A stretch of 14,848 nucleotides of DNA from NCBI GenBank assembly GCA_900618425.1, contig UZAN01048894.1, forward strand, positions 1 through 14,848. Reading direction: 5' to 3'. Below the pieces are notes generated by a model. The model worked only from the letters and a program-made list of their open reading frames with translations. It was not told the DNA's origin and ran no database searches. The position numbers were made by a program, and so were the translations under genes. The first letter of the stretch is position 1. Each line of letters starts with the position of its first letter. Below, in pieces: positions 9,249 through 14,848 of the stretch. The stretch comes from Echinostoma caproni (lineage: Eukaryota > Platyhelminthes > Trematoda > Plagiorchiida > Echinostomatidae).

Positions 9249-9371
9249 ATTCACATATGACGCCGATGCAGAATTGACGTTCAAATCTTGGTACGCAAGA
9301 TTCGGAGATATATTTACCGTGGATTGTGCTCTGTGGGAAGACACTGACGCTCTGTGCGATCCGGGAACATA
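9249..9371 (+). repeat. Permuted duplication: gag segment joined to an LTR end
   Basis: Positions 9249-9348 repeat gag 8168-8267 with about 6 mismatches in 100 bp. Directly after, 9349-9371 repeats the 5' LTR end at 7948-7970 (CGCTCTGnGCGATCCGGGAACAT) with one mismatch. In the original, the LTR end lies about 200 bp upstream of this gag segment. Here the order is reversed, on the same strand. After AACAT the homology stops, just before the LTR terminus. Confidence 0.85.
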
Positions 9372-9400
9372 ACAGGCTGGCAGGGACTAGCACTCCTATC

Positions 9401-9401
9401 N
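9401..9401. other. Single ambiguous base (N)
   Basis: One N lies 30 bp after the permuted duplication. As at 991, it may mark a contig join, which weakens any biological reading of the local rearrangement. Confidence 0.6.
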
Positions 9402-9765
9402 TAAATTCCCTTAAGAGAAATCTAGAAACAAAACAGACACACAAAATAACTGTCGGGTGTGAGACCCGAGCAGAAGATACCCTCTGTGAAGAAAGTTCAG
9501 ACTGGCCGTAGTGCGAAGAGAACAACGCTAGATTACACGAATGCCCTTGGCATTGGGGAACAAATGGCAAGTACTGAGAGCGCGGAGAAAGGGTTTTAAG
9601 CTTGTAGCGGTCACCCAGCCAAGGCTTAGAACGGATGAAGAGATGAATCGAACGTACTCAGAGAGGTTTTCAGTGTACAGGCAGGAGTAATGCTCTTCAT
9701 AACGGACAATCTAGAGCACCATGCAGTCTTGAATCTAACTACCCCCAACATTCAAGCGATTGATT
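9402..9765. other. No recognisable content
   Basis: This stretch sits where RT to integrase core should be in the Gypsy element, yet no RT, RNase H or DDE motif is visible in any frame. The right part (from about 9640) may be decayed integrase leading into the C-terminal domain. I cannot support that by motif. Confidence 0.35.
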
Positions 9766-10093
9766 TGCAACCCGCTACTGGTATAGTCACAAGATAACTG
9801 GGTCAAGCCATAGTGAGAGTAACTGACTTGAATGATGCTACTGTGCACAAGCGACATGAGGACCAAATCCACTTCAAAAATCCACGGACTGGCGCTATCA
9901 CGAGACAAGTGAGGGAGACTATCCAGTGCAAACCTCGAAGGAGCCGCAGCAATCAGATGCGCAGACGCAACCAATCAAAGCGCAAGGAGACCACAAGGAA
10001 CAGGCTGAGCCAACGATTGCAGTCCGCCGGTCTAGCCGTCAGGCGAGCCACATTAACGAGGAACCCTTGAGGGCAGAGAGTTGTAATGTTTAA
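9766..10093 (+). pseudogene. Gypsy integrase C-terminal domain
   Basis: A frame reads ATGIVTR, a stop, then LGQAIVRVTDLNDATVHKRH and EDQIHF. This matches the GPY/F-like C-terminal module of Gypsy integrases ('G.V...LGQ..Y.V......KRH.DQ'), which helps bind DNA during integration. A frameshift near 9935 leads to a Gln-rich tail, then VRRSSRQASHINEEP, a common end of Gypsy Pol, and a stop (TAA at 10091-10093). The stop lies 12 nt inside the 3' LTR, so the Pol end overlaps the LTR. The catalytic DDE core is missing upstream. Confidence 0.68.
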
Positions 10094-10280
10094 GACATAC
10101 GCGACCGCATTTCAAGTACGACCAGGTAGAGCTTCATGTTATCCAATCACAGTTTAGGAAGTTCCGCCAATGGAACTTCGGGCGAACGTGACACCCAAGT
10201 TAGTACATGTGATGCGTCTGCCTAAATGGTTACGTGATTGAATGACGGTCAATTAACCAAACATATGGCCTATTACCTTC

Positions 10281-10287
10281 TATAAAA
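10281..10287 (+). promoter_or_regulatory. LTR TATA box
   Basis: TATAAAA lies inside the LTR, 24 nt before AATAAA. The inverted LTR has the same motif with the same spacing (11380-11374), so the pair is conserved. It is a likely core promoter of the element. Confidence 0.6.
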
Positions 10288-10304
10288 TATGCTCCAATTC
10301 TGTC

Positions 10305-10310
10305 AATAAA
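10305..10310 (+). terminator. LTR polyadenylation signal
   Basis: AATAAA is conserved in both LTR copies. Together with the TATA box it would define a short R region. Use as a polyadenylation signal is inferred from motif and position. Confidence 0.5.
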
Positions 10311-10443
10311 CATAAGCATTTGCTGCCACCAATTACTGGTGTATTTCATTGGTGTCCTTAGTTCAGATTGGAGAGAAATCCAGCTCAGAATATTACAGTA
10401 CGGTTCCTCGTATTTCGATATCTATTACTATTCTTATTACCAA

Positions 10444-11223
10444 ATTGATCCACCCGCTGTGAATCCTAGAAACCTCAACTCACTCACACCAAACACACAT
10501 TTAGACGGCTTGATAGCCACGGTCCTGGCGCCTAATCATTCCAGTAGCTGCATAAGACGGGTATCGTGTTCTTTCTTATTAAGGCCGAAAATGAAGACGT
10601 CATATTGATATGCAAGCACACCATTGAGTCTTTTGATTACACTGTCCGTTACTGATTTAAAGAGACCAGAGGACACATGCAATCCGAACGGGAGAAAATA
10701 ATACTGGGGCATTCCCCATGGCGTGGTAATTGTTGTCCATTAGCAAGATTTGACATCGAGTGGAATCTGTAGGTATGCGTCCGCCAAATTGATCTTGGAA
10801 AAATACTGGCACCCATGCAATGATTTTATGAAATCCTCTGGTTCCATGATGGTCGCTGCACATCTCCGCAATCGGGGATTCAACGTCATTCGATATTCTC
10901 CATAGATCCGTGGCGTTCTTATATCACTTTCCACCGCCATGACAAACGAGGTAGCCCAGGCACAGGATTCAACTTTACTTATCATACCCTCCTATTCCTT
11001 GTTTCTGTAACGCTTTCAGGACACCTCCCCATTGACCGTGTGGGAGAACGTGTCGTTTTAGAAAAACAGTTTCACCGTCCACTTCCAACTTCACCGACGG
11101 TACTTTCATGCCACCGGCTTTACCAGAACATTGTACGATCAAATGTTGAAGATGTGAGGTGATTGGCTTATCGTTGTTGGTATGTAGTGTGATTGACCCT
11201 TTTAGTAGCCGCCTTGCTCGCAG
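10444..11223 (-). pseudogene. Gypsy reverse transcriptase fragment, inverted and dead
   Basis: The minus strand shows, in order: a pre-RT region with VFLKRHVLPHGQ and GGVLKALQKQG, then YRMTLNPRLRRCAATIMEP, HGCQYFSKINLADAYLQIP, a KSVTDSV-like stretch, NGVLAYQYDVFIFG and PSKCVFGVSELRFLGF. In RT the palm A motif is KIDL; here Asp is Asn (codon 10790-10788). The palm C motif YxDD reads YQYD (10610-10599), so the first catalytic Asp is Tyr. Stops and frameshifts separate the pieces. The fragment runs precisely from the end of the inverted LTR (11224) to the end of the plus-strand LTR (10443). RNase H and integrase are absent. It could be the RT missing from the element on its left. Confidence 0.85.
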
Positions 11224-11668
11224 GTAATCATCATAATATTGAATATGAGAATACGAGAATCCGTGGCGTAGTGCTCAGAACTGAATTAGCTTCAACCCGA
11301 GCTACGGACACCAATGAAATACACCAGTAATTGGTAGCAGCAAATGCTTGTTTATTGAAAGAATTGCAGCATATTTTATAGAAGGTAATAGGTCATATGT
11401 TTGGTTAATTGGCCGTCTTCCAATCACAGTGGGAATCATCAGCTCACAAGTGCAAGAACCTGGACGTCTACTGGTCGAAGCCTAAAGTTCTGTGACCTGA
11501 CTTGAATTGACTTGACGTAATCGTTTGGGCAGACGCATCACATGTATTAACTTGGGTATCACGTTCGCCCGAAGTTCCATTGGCGGAGCTTCCTAAACTG
11601 TGATTGGATAACATGAAGCTCTACCTGGTCGTACTTGGAATGTGATCACGTATGTCTGGATCATCACT
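11224..11668 (-). repeat. Inverted related LTR (445 bp)
   Basis: The reverse complement matches the LTR at 10082-10443: shared blocks include the region around AAGTACGACCAGGTAGAGC, TTAACCAAAC, the TATAAAA (11380-11374), AATAAA (11356-11351) and ACCAATTACTGGTGTATTTC. Its 5' edge reads AGTGAT (11668-11663), a likely mutated TGTGAT. Its 3' edge ATTACC coincides with the start of the RT fragment, with no primer-binding site between. It keeps about 85 bp absent from the plus copy. Confidence 0.85.
11351..11380 (-). promoter_or_regulatory. TATA box and AATAAA of the inverted LTR
   Basis: TATAAAA (11380-11374) and AATAAA (11356-11351) on the minus strand keep the 24-nt spacing seen at 10281-10310. 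Confidence 0.55.
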
Positions 11669-11679
11669 GTTAGGTAGAT

Positions 11680-11892
11680 TGCACCGTGGAGTACGCCGTA
11701 CATGGCAGCCTTCTTTGCTCATCCACTTGCAAAAAGGATTTAGGAGTAATCTTGGCTCCCAACCTGAAGACCAGTAGCCACGTCAACTGAGTATGTTTCT
11801 CAGCCCGGCGAATACTGAGGGCCATATGGCGGTCTTTCGGTGGACTTTCTCTGAATGCTTTCAAAGTTTTGTACGCATCTCATGTTAGCCCG
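11680..11892 (+). pseudogene. LINE D ORF2 connection region, left part
   Basis: The frame reads YAVHGSLL, CKKDLGVILAPNLKTSSHV, a stop, SARRILRAIWRSFGGLSLNA and FKVLYASHVSP. This is the region of CR1/Jockey ORF2 just after the RT palm ('KDLGV...LK.S.H', 'LY..fVrPhLEY'). It starts within about 12 bp of the inverted LTR and breaks off at 11892, where LEYG-like residues would be expected. The matching continuation is at 12239, so this and the next segment are one broken element. Confidence 0.7.
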
Positions 11893-12238
11893 AGATCGGA
11901 AGACGGTGATGTGACAATTTCGAAAGCGTTTGTACATACTACTTTTTTTATCTCTTCTTTCTCTTTTATTAACTCAACGTTTAACAGTAGTTTTAACCGG
12001 CCTCCTCATTACCCGCTCGGTATCTTTTCGGTCTCTCTCCGTGATTCTCTCAATCGTTTGTCGTTATGTAACTGGGACCTACGACGTTTTCGTAAGTCGC
12101 AACTATGTATGGATTTATGGCTACAGTAGAAACTAAATTTCAACTGTCGCTCAACCGTTTTCCTACATGCTGGAAATTTGGTCAGCCGAGGTCGAGACAG
12201 TGCGATTCGTATTGAATGTTGTTCGGATTGTCGTTACA
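11893..12238. mobile_element. ~346-bp insert splitting LINE D, unidentified
   Basis: Removing this stretch brings the SHVSP and GGPQSFSYTKAE pieces of LINE D to within about four residues of each other. It has a CT-rich left half (11940-12060) and no clear coding motif. I see no obvious terminal inverted repeat or target-site duplication, so it could be a decayed SINE, a MITE or DNA captured at a repaired break. Calling it mobile is an inference from its position. Confidence 0.4.
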
Positions 12239-12742
12239 GGTGGCCCTCAATCCTTTTCATACACAAAGGCAGAACCGTAGAAGCTGGAACAGGTACAGCG
12301 CAATGTTGCAAGAAATCAACTATGAAGGATTCATGCAGGCCACAGGATTATTTTATCAGCTTACAGGCGGACGAGAAAAGACTTAATCTACACAATACGC
12401 ATCATCTGCGGAGACCTGGGAAGCAAACTGCAGGCGATGCTTCCACTACGACAACATAAACGTACAAGGGGGCATGCAATGGACCTAGCGAAGCAACATT
12501 CAGTAGGAATACCACTAGTTCACCGTTTATCCCGCCGGAGGACCAGCATGTGGAATATGCTATCGGAAGACGTGATGGGGGAGATCAATGACAAAATGTT
12601 CAATCGTCGGTTGGACAACTTCCTGGGGAGGTGGTGGAAAGATACGCACATCAAAGTCATGCCACTGAGCTTCGGCGAGGAGATCGATACGGGACTGCGC
12701 TCACTGTCTCTGAAGGTAGAAGAAGAAGTCCTGACTGACTGA
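12239..12742 (+). pseudogene. LINE D ORF2 C-terminus, right part
   Basis: One frame, with two internal stops, reads GGPQSFSYTKAEP, LEQVQRNVAR, AYRRTRKDLIYTIRIICGDL, LPLRQHKRTRGHAMDL, VHRLSRRRTSMWNMLSEDV and FNRRLDNFLGRWW, to a stop at 12740-12742. These are the successive C-terminal blocks of CR1/Jockey ORF2 ('VQR..TR', 'RR.RGDLI', 'TRGH..KL', 'W..LP..VV', 'FK.RLD'). The final reading frame is uninterrupted for about 100 codons, which makes this one of the better-preserved tails here. Confidence 0.78.
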
Positions 12743-12746
12743 CTGA
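12732..12746 (+). repeat. TGAC tandem repeat at a LINE-LINE junction
   Basis: TGACTGACTGACTGA (about 3.75 units of TGAC) overlaps the LINE D stop codon and ends 2 bp before the FADD motif of LINE E. It may be a short LINE tail or junction microsatellite. Confidence 0.6.
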
Positions 12747-12748
12747 AC

Positions 12749-13497
12749 TTCGCGGACGATGTAAAGGTCATAGGCTCAACAGGGCGTGAGGATCTGGCCA
12801 TGGAAAATGCTGCAGTCCTAAGCTGGGCCCTCAATCGGGACTTGGCACTGAATGCTGGCAAAGGCCACCTGCTGTCACGGGCCGTAGAGAATATCACAGT
12901 TAGTCACGAGGTAGGCCTCTTCAGTGTAGAGGTGGCGGAAAATGAAAAAGATCGAGAAATCTTGATAACCGCCAATCTTTGGTGGTGGGATTAATGTACC
13001 AGAGCAACATAGATGGCCAGGGATGTTATTTAGACTGAGGTAAGCGTTGTCGTGCCATAAACCTGAGATATTCATGCCTCTATACAAGGCTATAGTAAGA
13101 GCCCACTTAGAGTATTGTGTCATGGCATGGTAATCCTTCTTCAAGAAATCAGCGGCCTGTTTCGTGCGCTTTCAACGGCTGGTAACCAGAATCGTTGAGG
13201 ATCACCGAGGTAAAGGCTACAAGCAAAGGCTTCAGGACCTGAGGCAATTCTCTTTAGAAAAGAGATTTGATAGAGCCATTTAAGATAATAAAAGAGTTAT
13301 CTGGTATTAGACGAGGAACCCTGTTCCGGGAAACGCTAGATTCCCGTACAAGGGAGCACGAAATGAAGCTAGCCAAGGCCCAGTCTCGAAGAATAGCCCG
13401 ATCACACTTCTTCAGCAACAGGGTGGTTAACATATAGAACAGGATACCGTAGGAGCTAATGTAACTAGAGACCGTGCTAACACTCAAAACACTCTGA
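12749..13497 (+). pseudogene. LINE E ORF2: from FADD motif to C-terminus
   Basis: The segment begins exactly at FADD (12749-12760), followed by VKVIGSTGREDLAMEN and LNRDLALNAGKGHLLS, the palm C and D region of a CR1/Jockey RT. After a scrambled stretch (about 12915-13075) come LYKAIVRAHLEYCVMAW with a stop, FQRLVTRIVED, then in another frame LFRETLDSRTREHEMKLAKA, ARSHFFSNRVVN, and a tail with several stops ending at 13495-13497. The first palm Asp and everything upstream are absent, so it is a truncated copy. It differs in sequence from LINE D, and the two are head-to-tail. Confidence 0.8.
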
Positions 13498-13831
13498 GCG
13501 GGCGTTCGAAAATTTGAGTAGAGCTTCTCAGCTTAAGTCAGCGGGAGACTACAAGATCTCGATAAAACGGAAAAACGGGAAAGAAAAAGACGGGAATATC
13601 CTGCGGGAAAATTCTGAAGCTTGGAGAGGTTGGGGAACCAAACCTCTGGAGGTCTGCATAGTGGCGCTAACTCACCCAAATGAATCAGTAAGCAGTCTGT
13701 TGCTGGCACAACCTGTTTCATCCTAAGCCATTTATCATTAATAATATTAGCTCCTCGGATTCCCTTTATTATTGATCCTTCTTCTGTTTACACAAAAGTA
13801 CACTTATCTTACGCCGTTTCAGCCGGCTAGC
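13498..13831 (+). other. Unassigned; probable LINE E 3' UTR and next element's leader
   Basis: An open frame at 13514-13726 is Lys/Ser-rich and has no recognised motif. I treat it as chance. An A/T-rich patch near 13735-13755 has no clear tail repeat. The right end leads into the ORF1 start at 13832. Confidence 0.35.
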
Positions 13832-14016
13832 ATGGATGCGAATGGCGGCAATCAGTGTTGTAAGAAAGGCGTCGTCACGGAGGAAAAACCCTGCGACACG
13901 TGTTTACGATGGTTCCATCTTCGATATGCGGGGGTTGGTAAACAAGATCACCTATTACATCAGGAACATAAAACCCTCAGTTTTGTGTGAAGATAGTGCA
14001 AGTCGCACATCCACGA
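13832..14016 (+). pseudogene. Start of a LINE ORF1 with degenerate PHD-like zinc finger
   Basis: The ATG at 13832 (context AGCATGG) is followed by a Cys-rich segment: QCCKKGVVTEEKPCDTC, then LRWFHLRYAGVGKQDHLL. The pattern C..C, C-x2-C, x4, H-x2-(C changed to Y) looks like a PHD finger, a domain known in ORF1 of many CR1-clade LINEs, where it is thought to bind protein or chromatin. The frame meets a stop at 13988-13990, but the next frame reads VLCEDSA, close to the last Cys pair of the domain, which points to a frameshift near 13980. Only about 60 codons remain before the inverted integrase begins. Confidence 0.5.
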
Positions 14017-14118
14017 ACTCGTAAAGATGGAGAACCCAGCAAAGGTGTCCCAAGTTGTAAGAAAGGGATGTAATTGGGTAGCGGTAGTGTCTTCACCTAG
14101 GGATCTATAACTCTAACG

Positions 14119-14848
14119 CTAACCCTTCCAGTCTGGGCTCGCCTGTTCTGCCAGAGCACTTTCCAGTTGTCGATGAAAACGCTCGACGACCTCTTTGGCT
14201 GCCGGGTGGTAAGCGGTCATCTGAACGCGGCGAATGCCTGGGTGCTCAAGTAGTTGTGCGAAAACGCCCTCGAAATGAGAACCTCGATCGGTTGTAACTA
14301 CTGCTGGACAACCGAAACTAGCTATCCAACCCTCTACGAAGGCTTGTGCCACTGCTTCACTGGATGCGGAAGACAAGGGCACAGCGACCGGCCACCGGGT
14401 GAAACGATCTATACAGATCGGTATACAGATACACCCTTTCCATGGCGGCAGGGGTCCCACTAAGTCTACGTGGACGTGATGGAAACGTTCGTCGACGACG
14501 GGGAACGAGCCTGGTGGGCTCTTTGTGTGACGAATAATTTTGTTCCTTTGGCAGGACAAGCACTGGCGTGTCCATTGGCGTATGTCCTTTTTGATGTTGT
14601 GCCACACGAAACGATCAGTGATCAGTTTCACTGAGTCGCAGATGCCTGGGTGCGACAAATTATGAAGTGTCTCAAAAACCTCTTCGTAAGGTCGATGGGA
14701 CCACTGGCATAGAGTGACTTAGCGAGACGTCGCCCAATATCGGTGTCGCAGGTTTGCGCTGTAACCATGTCCTTTAAGTCTATGGCTTCTGGGTAAGGGT
14801 TACCCAAGTGATGGATGCGAGAGAGGGCATCTGCGACAAGGTTGTTAA
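14119..14848 (-). pseudogene. CsRn1-like Gypsy RNase H tail and integrase, open to the right edge
   Basis: Integrase inserts element DNA into the host genome. From the right edge the minus strand shows the RNase H end NNLVADALSRIHHLG, then after a frameshift near 14700 the HHCC zinc domain: His-x3-His (LHNLSHPG) and Cys-x2-Cys (CLSCQRNK). The core follows with the first Asp in HVHVDLVGPLP, the second in VTTDRGSHFE and the Glu in VVERFHRQLE (34 residues between the last two by my count; usually 35). All three acids are present, although the usual NG before VERFH reads KE. The reading ends at a stop right after SPDWKG (14119), so the C-terminal domain is missing. The polymerase part lies beyond the window. 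Confidence 0.9.

Larger units (their letters stand above)
7945..10443 (+). mobile_element. Rearranged Ty3/Gypsy LTR retrotransposon, internally deleted
   Basis: In order: the end of a 5' LTR, a primer-binding site, gag, protease, a short permuted duplication, an N, an unassigned 360-bp stretch, the integrase C-terminus and a 3' LTR. The RT, RNase H and integrase core are absent from this interval. A Gypsy RT fragment lies immediately to the right on the opposite strand. A gag with one clear CCHC knuckle and a protease FDSASDIT active site suggest a Mag-like lineage distinct from the CsRn1-like elements elsewhere in the window. The lineage call is tentative. Confidence 0.7.
10082..10443 (+). 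repeat. 3' LTR of the Gypsy element (362 bp)
   Basis: The repeat starts with TGTAAT (10082-10087) and ends ATTACC (10438-10443, expected ATTACA as at 7969-7974). It is related along nearly its whole length to an inverted copy at 11224-11668. Compared with that copy it lacks about 85 bp after ACGT near 10235. Landmarks are TATAAAA at 10281 and AATAAA at 10305. The left edge is set by the inverse terminal hexamer and by the Pol stop just inside. Confidence 0.85.

Noticed and set aside
9205..9570. 121-residue open frame on the minus strand
   Set aside because: It crosses the N and runs antisense to the gag duplication. No motif is visible, so it is a shadow frame.
12520..12897. 125-residue open frame on the minus strand
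   Set aside because: It is antisense to the LINE D and LINE E C-terminal regions, which carry the recognised motifs on the plus strand.
13514..13726. 70-residue Lys-rich open frame
   Set aside because: It has no motif and lies just after the LINE E stop, so it is probably 3' UTR.
1..14848. CRISPR array, rRNA, tRNA, bacterial operon or defence system
   Set aside because: I found no direct-repeat/spacer pattern, no rRNA or tRNA core sequence, no Shine-Dalgarno-led gene series, and every recognised protein is a eukaryotic retrotransposon domain.

Overview
The window looks like a transposable-element graveyard from a eukaryotic genome, most likely a parasitic flatworm (trematode, less likely cestode). 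The organism call is an inference. It rests on a Ty3/Gypsy Gag fragment with the unusual CHCC zinc knuckle known from the CsRn1 lineage first described in Clonorchis, on a CsRn1-like integrase, and on several CR1/Jockey-type non-LTR (LINE) reverse transcriptases of the kind abundant in flukes. I see no intact host gene, rRNA, CRISPR array or bacterial operon. Almost every recognisable coding segment is broken by stop codons and frameshifts.

Layout, left to right. (1) 270-2126, minus strand: a 5'-truncated LINE (LINE A) whose RT still carries its catalytic aspartates. A ~300-bp segment is present twice (701-990 and 992-1292) on either side of a single N. (2) 2555-2770, minus: the C-terminal tail of a second LINE (LINE B). 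(3) 2836-3230, plus: a probable LINE 3' UTR ending in a perfect stem-loop and an ATT-repeat tail. (4) 3915-4896, plus: a CsRn1-like gag and a protease scrap. (5) 4920-6672, plus: a LINE RT pseudogene (LINE C) with both active-site motifs lost, then a pyrimidine-rich 3' UTR. (6) 7080-7757, plus: a LINE ORF1 pseudogene. (7) 7945-10443, plus: a second Ty3/Gypsy element with LTR end, primer-binding site, gag, protease, a rearranged block, integrase C-terminus and 3' LTR. Its RT, RNase H and integrase core are missing. (8) 10444-11223, minus: a Gypsy RT fragment lying exactly between the plus-strand LTR and an inverted related LTR (11224-11668). (9) 11680-12742, plus: a LINE C-terminus (LINE D) split by a ~346-bp insert. 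(10) 12749-13497, plus: another LINE fragment (LINE E) beginning exactly at its FADD motif. (11) 13832-14016, plus: a PHD-finger-like start of a LINE ORF1. (12) 14119-14848, minus: RNase H tail and integrase of a CsRn1-like element running off the right edge.

The most unusual structures are the LTR / inverted-RT / inverted-LTR arrangement at 10082-11668 and the permuted gag plus LTR-end duplication at 9249-9371. Both look like products of aberrant reverse transcription, self-integration or nested rearrangement, although assembly error is a real alternative near the two single-N positions (991 and 9401). I found no convincing new functional gene system. The interest here is structural: how elements are nested, inverted and duplicated.
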